NCBI GenBank assembly: GCA_035341665.1
Contig: DAOQVR010000003.1
Coordinates: forward strand, 186,001 to 250,000
DNA length: 64,000 nt
Origin: DAOQVR01 sp035341665
GTDB taxonomy: Bacteria; Chloroflexota; Anaerolineae; JAAYZQ01
Direction: 5' to 3'
The translations under genes and the position numbers were made by a program. This document shows, piece after piece, positions 34,031-42,464 of the stretch (position 1 is the first letter of the stretch; each line of letters starts with the position of its first letter). The notes below the pieces were generated by a model that worked only from the letters and a program-made list of their open reading frames with translations, ran no database searches and was not told the origin of the DNA.

Positions 34031-35077
34031 TCAGCCTGAATCGCGTTCGCCACGCAGGCTGGCCTTTGCCAAGATTGCCAACAGGATGAGCGTCCCGAGC
34101 CCCAAGACAAGCAGTGTGACGAGCTTCAGGAGGCGTGAGCTGACAAGGAGCGCCGCGGTCCCGAGCAGCAGGCAATAGCCGTAGTAGATGAGTACGACCT
34201 GCCGCGCACTCAGACCGAGGTCCAGCAACCGGAAGTGGAGATGGCGCCTGTCCGCCTGGCCCGGCGACTGGCCCGCCCGGATGCGGCTAACGATCAGCCA
34301 GGCGACATCGATGATCGGTATGAAGAGAACGAGCAGCACCAGGGCTAGCTTGGCACCAGCCGCGATGCCCAGAGTGGCGATAGCAAAGCCCAAGAGCCAG
34401 GAGCCGGAGCCCAGGAAGATTCGGGCTGGATAAAAGTTGAAGGGGAGGAAGCCGAGGGTGGCCCCCAGCAGCGCGAGGGGCAGCAAGGCAACACTATACT
34501 GGCCTTCCCTGAGCATGTGGATGGCCAGGAAAGCGCTGACGATGGCACCAACCCCTGCCGCCAGCCCGTCCACGCCATCCAGGAAGTTGACCGTATTGAC
34601 CATGCCCATGATCCAGAAGAGTGTCACGAAGATAGTCACCCAGAGAGGGAATGGTCCCAGGAGCCTGTCGCTGAAGGGATTCATTACCTGCTCGATGAAG
34701 ACCAGGCAGGAAATGGCGATCCCGGCGGCGACGGCCTGAAGGAGATACTGAGGGCCCGGTTTGAGATCTCGCCAATCGTCAACGAGGCCGGCGACGAAGA
34801 GAAACGCGGTGCCTAGAAGGATCCCGAAGAAGCGTGTGAGTTCATTGGGGTCCTGACGGGGCACCGGAAGCACTTGGGATAGGATCATAGCCCCCAGGAA
34901 GGCGACGAAGAGGGCGATTCCCCCGGTGCGAGCCACAACGCCGCTATGCTTGCGCCTTCCTCCCGGGTGGTCGACGAGCCCCCATCGCCGGCCGACGGCA
35001 CCAGCCAGCGGGGTCACCACAAGCGCCAGCAGAAACCCGCAGCCAAAGACCGCCACGAAGGGCCATGGGCTCAACAA
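34031..35077 (-). CDS. WecA/TagO-like glycosyl-phosphate transferase
   Basis: Polyprenyl-phosphate N-acetylhexosamine-1-phosphate transferase of 348 residues, MraY/WecA family, which starts assembly of an envelope polysaccharide on the lipid carrier. It has about ten helices. Motifs: DHPGGRRKHSGVVARTGGIA, the aspartate pair in FVAGLVDDWRDLKPGPQYLL, NTVNFLDGVDGLAAG and the late ADRRHLHFRLLDLG. It begins with TTG at 35077, with AGGAG about ten bases upstream. It follows the ABC operon, probably outside it. Confidence 0.92.
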   Translation of the reverse strand: MLSPWPFVAVFGCGFLLALVVTPLAGAVGRRWGLVDHPGGRRKHSGVVARTGGIALFVAFLGAMILSQVLPVPRQDPNELTRFFGILLGTAFLFVAGLVDDWRDLKPGPQYLLQAVAAGIAISCLVFIEQVMNPFSDRLLGPFPLWVTIFVTLFWIMGMVNTVNFLDGVDGLAAGVGAIVSAFLAIHMLREGQYSVALLPLALLGATLGFLPFNFYPARIFLGSGSWLLGFAIATLGIAAGAKLALVLLVLFIPIIDVAWLIVSRIRAGQSPGQADRRHLHFRLLDLGLSARQVVLIYYGYCLLLGTAALLVSSRLLKLVTLLVLGLGTLILLAILAKASLRGERDSG

Positions 35078-35084
35078 TCCTGCC

Positions 35085-35109
35085 GCTCCTCATCCGCTAC
35101 CTGAGGAGC
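35085..35109 (-). terminator. 8-bp hairpin at the end of the ABC operon
   Basis: GCTCCTCA (35085-35092) pairs with TGAGGAGC (35102-35109). It sits just beyond the stop of the last transporter gene and overlaps the ribosome-binding region of the WecA-like gene. No T run follows, so it may act on translation of the next gene rather than as a terminator. Confidence 0.4.
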
Positions 35110-35138
35110 AGGAGCTAGATGACGCTTCAGGAAACAGC

Positions 35139-35891
35139 TCATAGGATGTGCGCCAAGAACTGCCGGGTGCGCTCTTCCTTCGGGTTGGTGAACAGCTCAG
35201 CCGGCGGCCCCTCCTCCGCCCAGAGCCCATCGGCCATCAATATCACACGGTGGGCAACGTCGCGGGCGAAGTGGAGCTCGTGCGTGACCACGAGCATGGT
35301 CATGCCTTCCTGCGCGAGCCGCTCCATGACGTCCACCACCTCTCCGATCAGCTCGGGATCGAGCGCGGAGGTCGGTTCGTCAAAGAGCATGATCTTGGGC
35401 TCCATGGCGAGGGCCCGCGCTATCGCTACGCGCTGCTGTTGCCCGCCGGAGAGCCGGGAAGGATACTCGTCCCTTTTCTCGGAGAGACCGACCCAACGCA
35501 GCAGCTCCTCTGCCTTCGCGACTGACTTGTCCCGGGGCCAACCCTTGACCGTTGCCGGGGCCTCGGTGATGTTCTGGAGTGCTGTCATGTGTGGAAAGAG
35601 GTTGAACTGCTGGAATACCATCCCGGCCCGCTTGCGCAGCTCGCGGATCTGGCGCCGGTGGCGACTCGCCGGCTCACGCGCATCGATCACGACGCCGTCG
35701 ATTTCGATGGTTCCGGCTGAGGGCTCCTCCAGGAAGTTGAGGCAGCGCAGGAAGGTGCTCTTCCCCCCCCCAGACGGCCCGATGATCACGACTACTTCCC
35801 CCGGCGTGACGTCCAGGTCCACGCCTTTGATGACATGCAGCGGCCCAAAATACTTGTGCAGACCTCTGACCCTGATGATCGGTTCTGTCAT
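35139..35891 (-). CDS. Amino-acid-type ABC transporter ATPase (GlnQ/HisP family)
   Basis: A 250-residue ATPase of the polar amino-acid importer class. Walker A GPSGGGKST, Q loop VFQQFNLFPHMTALQNI, signature LSGGQQQRVAIARAL, Walker B IMLFDEPTSALDPE and switch His in VVTHELHFA are all intact. It is the last gene of the ABC operon, 42 bases after the WD40-permease gene, which supplies the matching permease. The matching binding domain is the middle module of the triple binding protein (see 42465-46250). Confidence 0.95.
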   Translation of the reverse strand: MTEPIIRVRGLHKYFGPLHVIKGVDLDVTPGEVVVIIGPSGGGKSTFLRCLNFLEEPSAGTIEIDGVVIDAREPASRHRRQIRELRKRAGMVFQQFNLFPHMTALQNITEAPATVKGWPRDKSVAKAEELLRWVGLSEKRDEYPSRLSGGQQQRVAIARALAMEPKIMLFDEPTSALDPELIGEVVDVMERLAQEGMTMLVVTHELHFARDVAHRVILMADGLWAEEGPPAELFTNPKEERTRQFLAHIL

Positions 35892-35933
35892 CGACCCTTG
35901 CCCCTCTTTTTCGCTCCTGCTGACCCCGCAGGA

Positions 35934-38126
35934 CTAGCGCCGCTCGCCACGAGCCATGTATTCCTCAAGCCGCCCCTGCAGTGCCTGGAAGACGACGGTC
36001 AAGATCCAGTAGAAAGCGGCGGCGATAATGAAGGTCTCCATGTTGCGGAAATACTGACGACCTATCTTTTGCGCGCGATAGGTCAGCTCCCAAACTGCCA
36101 TGACGGACACCAGGGACGAGTCCTTCATCATGGCGATGAACTCGTTGCCGATAGGGGGGATCACGATGCGGAAGGCCTGCGGCAGCACGATCTTGCGGAG
36201 CGTCTGCGCGCGGGACATTCCAAGCGCCGAGGCCGCTTCGTGCTGTCCCTTGCCGATGGCCTGGATGCCGGCCCGGAAGATCTCGGTCATGTAGGCACCA
36301 TAGTTGACACCCAGTGCCAATACGCCAGCCACGACCGCATCCAGGACTATGTTCAGCCGCGGAAGGCCCAGGTACCAGATGTAGATCTGCACCAAGAGTG
36401 GGGTGCCGCGAATGAGCGAGATGTAGAATCCGGAGATTCCGTTGGCGACCGCGTTCCTGGAGAGACGCCCAAGTGCGCCCAGCAGGGCCAGGATGACCGC
36501 CAGCACAATGGATATGGCCGAGACACCAAGGGTCAGGCCGGCACCTTTCATGATGAACGGAAGGTAGTGCCCCATGAAGGAGACGTCTAGGTTGAAGCGG
36601 CGAAGCACCGAATAGAGCAGGACGAGTAGCCCGAACCACACGGCCAGGGTAAAGAGGCCAAACCTCAGCTTGGCAGTCTGCTGGCTCACCATCAACTGGC
36701 GCGAGAGAGACGCCTGGCGCGGCGCCTCGTAGTGGCCGACCACCGACCGGCGCGTGAGGACGACCACAATCGCCAGATACCACAGCAAGAGCGCGAGCAA
36801 AGGCCAGCCAATGCGCAGCCTACCGCTCCACTGCAGAGGATAAGTGAGCACCTCGAACACTGGCACGCCCAGGACCACGATAGGACCGAGGAGGAACAGC
36901 GCCAGTGTCAGGAGGTGGCTCCATGTCGCGGAGCGACGCAGGCCCCACACACAGAGCAGGCCAAGCACGCCGCTCAACAGCAGCCACACGGCCAGTATCC
37001 TGCCCCAGGAGGGCTGCAGCCCGGCGCGAGACCATTCCAGGTGGGTGACATACTGGTTGGCCGACTCCCAGGCTCGGACGGTGCCGTCCGAGCCGGCGGA
37101 AAAGATAGAGTCCGTGGTGGGTCCATAAGCTACGGCGGTGATTGTACCCAAGTGCCCTTCATAGATGGCGGTGCCCTTCCCCGCCGGCATCCGGAAGGTC
37201 CGGGCCTTGGTATCCTTGCTGCCGGTAAGCAGGGTCGTGCCCAGGTCATCGAAGAGGAGGCTGGTGACACTGGACCAGTGACCCTCCGACTCTGCCGTGA
37301 TCTTGCCCGTCTCCAGATCCCACTGCAGCAAATCGGCGTCAGCCCCGCCAGAGACCAAGGTGTCGCCATCCGGGCTGAAGACAAGGGCGGTTACTTCCTT
37401 GGTGTGACCCATCCAGGAGTCCTGGTCTTCTGGCTGCTCGAGATATCCGTCGAGCTCTACGAGCTCCTCGCCGGTCTTGATGTCCCAGATCTTGATCTTG
37501 GAGCCGCTGCCGGCCGCCACCCTTGTACCGGCGGCATCGACGGCGATCACCGCACCGCCGGCAGAGTCCACGCTCCGCACCTCCTGTCTGGTAGCCAGAT
37601 CCCAAACGCGGACTGAGCCATCTTGGCCCAAGGTCGCCAGTGAGGTGCGCTCGGCATCCCAGTCCGCATCCAGCAGTGGTGCACCAGCCAGATCGAGCTG
37701 GCTCTCCGCGCCATAGCTCTTGAGGTCCCACGTCCAGAGCTTTCCGTCGCCCGTCACGGCAAAGAGCCGGCTGCCGTCGCGGGCAAAAGCGACGTCGATG
37801 ACGGGCGCGCCGCTGCCGACCAGCCGGTGCACCGGCCAGGCCGCCTGAGACGCGATGTCAAAGTCCCTGCCGACACCGGTGGGCAGCTTTTTCGGCAGCT
37901 CCCAGACCCGGACGGCGCCATCCTGCGCTCCAGCGGCAAGCAGGTTCTTCTTCGGTCCCACCTCCATGTCGGCAAACGGACTGACGACTGACAGGCGGAG
38001 AGGCCCGCCAAGGTAGTACTGGGCAGCGTACGCAAGGCTCAACAGCGCCGTAACGGTGACCAGGGCGAGGAGTATCTTGACTGCCCTGGGCACGTTTGAC
38101 TGGCCCTCATCACTCGCTTGCGTCAT
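35934..38126 (-). CDS. WD40 beta-propeller fused to amino-acid ABC permease
   Basis: A 730-residue single chain. A first helix (about 17-38) is followed by a WD40 propeller (about 50-360) with repeats such as AAGAQDGAVRVWEL, TLGQDGSVRVWDLA, SPDGDTLVSGGADADLLQWD and SAGSDGTVRAWES. Then come four or five helices (375-507) and a HisM/GlnP-type permease domain (about 518-725) with the EAA loop EAASALGMSRAQTLRKIVLP and SLIRGTPLLVQIYIWYLGLP. Basic residues flanking the helices predict that the propeller is outside the membrane. Normal permeases of this class have about 220-300 residues. The ATG at 38126 follows GGAGGAG. I know of no such fusion as a standard family. Confidence 0.9.
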   Translation of the reverse strand: MTQASDEGQSNVPRAVKILLALVTVTALLSLAYAAQYYLGGPLRLSVVSPFADMEVGPKKNLLAAGAQDGAVRVWELPKKLPTGVGRDFDIASQAAWPVHRLVGSGAPVIDVAFARDGSRLFAVTGDGKLWTWDLKSYGAESQLDLAGAPLLDADWDAERTSLATLGQDGSVRVWDLATRQEVRSVDSAGGAVIAVDAAGTRVAAGSGSKIKIWDIKTGEELVELDGYLEQPEDQDSWMGHTKEVTALVFSPDGDTLVSGGADADLLQWDLETGKITAESEGHWSSVTSLLFDDLGTTLLTGSKDTKARTFRMPAGKGTAIYEGHLGTITAVAYGPTTDSIFSAGSDGTVRAWESANQYVTHLEWSRAGLQPSWGRILAVWLLLSGVLGLLCVWGLRRSATWSHLLTLALFLLGPIVVLGVPVFEVLTYPLQWSGRLRIGWPLLALLLWYLAIVVVLTRRSVVGHYEAPRQASLSRQLMVSQQTAKLRFGLFTLAVWFGLLVLLYSVLRRFNLDVSFMGHYLPFIMKGAGLTLGVSAISIVLAVILALLGALGRLSRNAVANGISGFYISLIRGTPLLVQIYIWYLGLPRLNIVLDAVVAGVLALGVNYGAYMTEIFRAGIQAIGKGQHEAASALGMSRAQTLRKIVLPQAFRIVIPPIGNEFIAMMKDSSLVSVMAVWELTYRAQKIGRQYFRNMETFIIAAAFYWILTVVFQALQGRLEEYMARGERR

Positions 38127-38170
38127 ACCACACTCCTCCTAGGAGCCCATCCCTCTGCTAGGTTGAGAAA

Positions 38171-39148
38171 CTAGCGGGCGAATTGCTCACCATAGTGGCA
38201 TGCCACGCTGTGCTCGGCATCCAGGTCCCGCAAGGTCGGCTCGACAACCGAGCAGTTCTCCTGGGCGAATTGGCAGCGTGGGTGAAAGCGGCAGCCGCTC
38301 GGGGGGCGCAACGGGCTGGGGACGTCTCCCTCGAGAATCGTCCGCTGGCGCCGGCGCCCCGGCACGGGCACAGGAATGGCAGACAGCAATGCTCTCGTAT
38401 ACGGGTGCAGAGGCTTGTCATACAGAGGCCGCCGCTCTGCAATCTCGACGATCTTTCCCAGGTACATCACAGCTATCCGATCGCTGATGTGCTCCACCAC
38501 GCTCATGTTGTGGGCAATGAAGAGGAGCGTCAGCCCAAGCTCACGCTGAAGCTGGCGCAGGAGGTTGAGGACCTGTGCCTGGATGGACACGTCCAGGGCC
38601 GAAACCGGCTCATCACAGACGACGAACTTGGGGCCCAGGATCAGGGCCCGCGCGATGCCAATCCGCTGGCGCTGGCCACCCGAGAACTCGTGAGGATAGC
38701 GGCGCATATGATCCTCAGACAGGCCCACCAACCGCATCACGTCGAGGACCTTCCGTCGCCGCTCCACGCCATCACGGACGCCGTGGACGTAGAGGCCCTC
38801 GCCGATGCTGTCCGCGATCTTGGCTCGTGGATCGAGGGAAGAAAAGGGGTCCTGGAAGATGACCTGCATCTCCCGGCGCAGCGGCTTCATCTCCTCGGTT
38901 GACAGGGCAAGGAGGTCACGTCCCTCGAAAAGAACCTCACCCGAGGTGGGCGATATTAGCCTGAGAATACAACGACCTACGGTCGTCTTGCCGCAGCCTG
39001 ATTCACCGACCAGGCCGAGGGTCTCCCCTTTCCTTACCGCCAGACTCACCCCATCGACCGCCTTGACCCAGCCCTGCACACGCTGCAACAGACCGCCGCG
39101 TACCGGGAAATGCTTGGTCAGGTTCCTGACCTCGATCAAGTTCTCCAA
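38171..39148 (-). CDS. dppF: Oligopeptide/dipeptide ABC ATPase, DppF/OppF type
   Basis: ATPase of the Dpp/Opp class, about 325 residues. VRGGLLQRVQGWVKAVDGVS is the usual OppF-type start; Walker A GESGCGKTT, signature FSGGQRQRIGIARAL, Walker B FVVCDEPVSALDVS. The C-terminal domain carries the family cysteine cluster CRFHPRCQFAQENCSVVEPT. The TTG at 39148 is preferred since GAGGAG lies six bases upstream; a GTG at 39199, three bases after the previous stop, has no clear ribosome-binding site. It pairs with the DppD gene. Confidence 0.93.
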   Translation of the reverse strand: MENLIEVRNLTKHFPVRGGLLQRVQGWVKAVDGVSLAVRKGETLGLVGESGCGKTTVGRCILRLISPTSGEVLFEGRDLLALSTEEMKPLRREMQVIFQDPFSSLDPRAKIADSIGEGLYVHGVRDGVERRRKVLDVMRLVGLSEDHMRRYPHEFSGGQRQRIGIARALILGPKFVVCDEPVSALDVSIQAQVLNLLRQLQRELGLTLLFIAHNMSVVEHISDRIAVMYLGKIVEIAERRPLYDKPLHPYTRALLSAIPVPVPGRRRQRTILEGDVPSPLRPPSGCRFHPRCQFAQENCSVVEPTLRDLDAEHSVACHYGEQFAR

Positions 39149-39202
39149 AGTCGGCTCCTCAGTCGCAACTAGCCGCCGGCTCCCTGCGCTCCGGCGCACG
39201 GG

Positions 39203-40207
39203 CTACTGGTGCAGCCAGCAACGCGCGCTATGGCGAATGGCCGCAGGCGCCAGTGGCGGCACTTCGGTAAGGCATATTTCCAGGCCGTGCTCGACTCGGG
39301 CCCGGCAGCGTGGTGCAAACCGGCAGCCGGCAGGCAGGTTGATCAGGTTGGGCACGGTGCCCGGAATGATATCCAACTCGTCCTTCTGCTGGCCCAGGAC
39401 CGGCACTGAACCAAGCAATCCCTGGGTATAGGGATGCAGAGGGTCCGAGAAGAGGGCGGCAATGTCAGCCTCCTCGACAATCTGCCCCGCATACATAACC
39501 GCGATTCGAGAGGCCATCTCAGCAACCACCCCAAGGTCGTGGGTGATGAGGACAATCGCCGTGCCCATGTTGGACTGCACGTTGCGCATCAGATCAAGGA
39601 TCTGCGCCTGGATCGTCACGTCCAGCGCCGTCGTGGGCTCGTCCGCAAAAAGGAGATCGGGATTGCAGGCCAGCGCCATGGCGATCATGACCCGCTGGGC
39701 CATTCCGCCAGACAACTCGTGAGGAAAAGCCTTGAGCCGGCGCTCCGGATCGGGAATTCCCACTTGCCGGAGAAGCTCGAGTGCGCGCTCCCTGGCGGGT
39801 CCGCGCTTCAGCCTCTGGTGCACGCGGTAGACTTCGGAGAGCTGGTGCTCGACGTTGTAGACCGGGTTCAGGCAGGACGTGGGCTGCTGGAAGATCATGG
39901 ACATGCGGCGGCCACGGAGGGCGGTCATCTCCCTCTGCCGCATACTGGTCAGGTTCATCCCATCGAACCATATCTCGCCCGTTTCGATCTTGCCGGGATA
40001 GGAGATGAGGCGCATCACGGACAACGAGGCTACGCTTTTGCCGCAGCCCGACTCGCCGACGAGCCCGACTACCTCACCCCGCTTGACGTGGAAGTCGATG
40101 CCATCCACCGCCTTGACCACGCCATCGAGCGTGTGGAAATAGGTTCGCAGGTTGCGGATGTCCAGCAGAAGCTCGTCCGGCCTGGCTGTGTCACTGGGAT
40201 CAGTCAT
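39203..40207 (-). CDS. dppD: Oligopeptide/dipeptide ABC ATPase, DppD/OppD type
   Basis: A 334-residue ATPase, partner of DppF. Walker A GESGCGKSV, Q loop SMIFQQPTSCLNPVYNVEHQ, signature LSGGMAQRVMIAMAL, Walker B LLFADEPTTALDVT, and the C-terminal CRFAPRCRARVEHGLEIC cluster (iron-sulfur or zinc type in relatives). The ATG at 40207 is chosen because AGAGGT precedes it; the frame is open further upstream inside dppC. It lies 14 bases after the dppC stop. Confidence 0.94.
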   Translation of the reverse strand: MTDPSDTARPDELLLDIRNLRTYFHTLDGVVKAVDGIDFHVKRGEVVGLVGESGCGKSVASLSVMRLISYPGKIETGEIWFDGMNLTSMRQREMTALRGRRMSMIFQQPTSCLNPVYNVEHQLSEVYRVHQRLKRGPARERALELLRQVGIPDPERRLKAFPHELSGGMAQRVMIAMALACNPDLLFADEPTTALDVTIQAQILDLMRNVQSNMGTAIVLITHDLGVVAEMASRIAVMYAGQIVEEADIAALFSDPLHPYTQGLLGSVPVLGQQKDELDIIPGTVPNLINLPAGCRFAPRCRARVEHGLEICLTEVPPLAPAAIRHSARCWLHQ

Positions 40208-40221
40208 GGTACCTCTGAGCA

Positions 40222-41187
40222 CTACCGGTTGAGGCGTGGATCGAGGGCGTCTCGCATCCCGTCCCCCAAGAGATTGAAGCTGAGCACGGTGAGCATAATG
40301 GCGATGCCTGGGAAAAAGACCAGGTGGGGTGCCGTAAAGACCTGGTTCCGCTCCGCACCGAGCATGGATCCCCACTCTGGCATGGGCGGCTGGGCCCCGA
40401 GCCCGAGGAAGGAGAGGGCTGCCGCATCCAGTATGGCCGTCGCGATCCCCAAGGTCCCGGCGACAATCAGCGGGGTGAGTGCATTCGGCAGTATGCGGTG
40501 GAAAAGGATGCGGGAGCTACGGACCCCCAGGGCACGGTCGGCCGTCACGAAATCGGCCTCCTTCACAGAGAGGACACTTGCCCGGACAATGCGCGAGTAG
40601 ACCGGGATCGACACGATGCCGATCGCCAACAGGGCGTTGATCAGTCCCGGGCCGAGCACCGTAACGATCGCGATCGAGAGGATGAGGGAAGGGAATGCCA
40701 GCATGACATCCATCAGGCGCATGATGACGTTGTCGACCCAGCCCCCGGCGTACCCCGCGACTGCCCCTAGAAGTGTGCCCAGCACAATGGCGAAACCTAC
40801 CGTGGTGAAGCCGATGATCAGGGACCACTGCGCGCCATACACCATACGGCTGTAAAAGTCGCGCAGGTTGCCATCCGTTCCGAGAATGTGCTGGGGTATC
40901 TCTTCGGGACAGCCCAAGAGGTGCACGCAGGGGGGCATCCGCTTCTTGACGCCCGCTGCTACCTCCTCGGGGATGTCTAGCATCGGGATTTCGGGGTCGT
41001 GGGTGGCCAGCAAGGTGTGAAAGAGCGCCACGAACAGCAGTGCCGCGAGCAGGACCATTCCCACGATGGCCGAGCGCTTCCGGAACAAGTGCCGGAAAGC
41101 GTCGCGCCACAGGGAGCTTGGGCGATGGCTCACGGTCTCTTCAAGTGAGGCTACTTCTGGAGATGAGAGCTTGCTATTGGTCATCAT
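40222..41187 (-). CDS. dppC: Oligopeptide/dipeptide ABC permease, DppC/OppC type
   Basis: A 321-residue inner-membrane permease with the N-terminal OppC-type domain (LFRKRSAIVGMVLLAALLFV) and six helices. A periplasmic loop, PPCVHLLGCPEEIPQHILGT, holds two cysteines and the family-typical HxLGTD-like end. The EAA loop is TADRALGVRSSRILFHRILP. It starts at ATG 41187, 12 bases after dppB. Normal size. Confidence 0.94.
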   Translation of the reverse strand: MMTNSKLSSPEVASLEETVSHRPSSLWRDAFRHLFRKRSAIVGMVLLAALLFVALFHTLLATHDPEIPMLDIPEEVAAGVKKRMPPCVHLLGCPEEIPQHILGTDGNLRDFYSRMVYGAQWSLIIGFTTVGFAIVLGTLLGAVAGYAGGWVDNVIMRLMDVMLAFPSLILSIAIVTVLGPGLINALLAIGIVSIPVYSRIVRASVLSVKEADFVTADRALGVRSSRILFHRILPNALTPLIVAGTLGIATAILDAAALSFLGLGAQPPMPEWGSMLGAERNQVFTAPHLVFFPGIAIMLTVLSFNLLGDGMRDALDPRLNR

Positions 41188-41199
41188 GGTCGGATCCCC

Positions 41200-42273
41200 C
41201 TACTGCAGCCGTACGCGGGGGTCTAGATAGGCGTAGGACACATCGACAATCAGATTGATGGTCACGAAGAGGACGGCAATGACCAGCGTAAAGCCTTCCA
41301 CCACGCGGTAGTCGCGCGCGGTGATGGCTTCGTACAGAGCACGGCCCACCCCCGAGAGGTTGAAGATTGTCTCTGTCAGGACCGCACCCGCAAGGAGGAT
41401 GCCGAATTGAAGACCAATGATCGTGACCACTGGCAGCATGGCGTTGCGCAGCCCGTGCCTCATGATGACAGCCCACTCCTTCAGGCCCTTGGAGCGGGCG
41501 GTGCGGATATAGTCCAGCCCGAGCACCTCGAGAAGGCTCGAGCGGGTCATGCGCGCAATGATGGCCATAGGAATTGTGCCCAGAGCGAAGGCCGGCAGAA
41601 TGAGGTGTCTCAGAGCATCAGCCAGCCCTTTCATGTTCCCGGAGAAGAGCGCATTGAGCGCATGCATTTTGGAGAGGAAGTCAAGGGCTGTCTTGACAGC
41701 GCCGCTCACCTGCCACTCGTAGGTCTCGTACAGAGGGGGAATGATTACGCCAGCCTGAAGCGTTCCTGACGGGGGAAGCTGAAGCGGCGTATCCTTCAGC
41801 AGCACAGCGAAGACGTACTGCAGCATCAGCCCCAGCCAGAACACCGGCATGGAGACGCCTATGTTGGCCGTTATCATCGTTGCCACATCCACGCCGGAGT
41901 TGTGCCAGTTGGCAGACACGATGCCCAGCGGGATTCCGACGAGGATCGCAAAGAGGAGCGCAAAGAAGCTCAGCTGTAGGGTAACCGGGAGTCTCTCGAC
42001 CAGCATCTGGGTTACGGGCCGCCCCTGTCGGTAGGAGTCGCCCAGGTCGCCGCGAGCCAGCTCCCGCAAGTAGTAGACGAATTGGACTGGGATAGGCTCG
42101 TTCAGCCCACGACGCTCCAGGTACGGCTCGCAGATCTCATCCGTGGCCCGCTCCCCGAGTGCGGCCCTGCAAGGGTCTCCGGGAATCAGGCGCACCAGCG
42201 TGAACACGACGAACACTATCCCTAGCAGAACGGGTATCGCCAGGAGCAAGCGGCGTATGACGTAACCGGTCAT
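41200..42273 (-). CDS. dppB: Oligopeptide/dipeptide ABC permease, DppB/OppB type
   Basis: A 357-residue permease. It starts with the typical TGYVIRRLLLAIPVLLGIVF and IPGDPC segment, and carries the EAA loop IRTARSKGLKEWAVIMRHGL and the family ending FVTINLIVDVSYAYLDPRVR. The ATG at 42273 is supported by GGAGGA four bases upstream; the longer open frame is not coding. A larger than usual periplasmic segment (ETYEWQVSGAVKTALDFLSK and following) is present. It follows the triple binding protein after 191 bases. Confidence 0.94.
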   Translation of the reverse strand: MTGYVIRRLLLAIPVLLGIVFVVFTLVRLIPGDPCRAALGERATDEICEPYLERRGLNEPIPVQFVYYLRELARGDLGDSYRQGRPVTQMLVERLPVTLQLSFFALLFAILVGIPLGIVSANWHNSGVDVATMITANIGVSMPVFWLGLMLQYVFAVLLKDTPLQLPPSGTLQAGVIIPPLYETYEWQVSGAVKTALDFLSKMHALNALFSGNMKGLADALRHLILPAFALGTIPMAIIARMTRSSLLEVLGLDYIRTARSKGLKEWAVIMRHGLRNAMLPVVTIIGLQFGILLAGAVLTETIFNLSGVGRALYEAITARDYRVVEGFTLVIAVLFVTINLIVDVSYAYLDPRVRLQ

Positions 42274-42321
42274 ACTATCCTCCGTAGGCGCAGGATTGGA
42301 GCCCGCCCCTACCCGGTAGAA

Positions 42322-42355
42322 AGGATGGGGCGACGTCGAGGCGCCACCCCATCCT
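42322..42355. other. Inverted repeat in the gap before dppB
   Basis: AGGATGGGG (42322-42330) pairs with CCCCATCCT (42347-42355), a 9-bp perfect stem with a 16-base loop. It is the second hairpin met by RNA polymerase after the triple binding-protein gene. It has no T run; it probably lowers read-through or protects the upstream mRNA. Confidence 0.55.
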
Positions 42356-42383
42356 GCCGTACGTTCTGGGTTTTCCACGGGAT

Positions 42384-42452
42384 GGAGGTCCGGCGCAGGG
42401 CCACGGGCTCGTCAGCCAAGCTGCTTCTCTGCCCAGGCCCGGCCGGACCTCC
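42384..42452. other. Long-loop inverted repeat after the triple binding-protein gene
   Basis: GGAGGTCCGGC (42384-42394) pairs perfectly with GCCGGACCTCC (42442-42452) over 11 bp, starting 12 bases beyond the stop at 42465. Together with the stem at 42322-42355 it fills the only large gap within the Dpp part of the operon. A role in differential expression of the binding protein is likely, as seen in maltose-type operons. Confidence 0.55.
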
Positions 42453-42464
42453 TTCCACAGGCGT

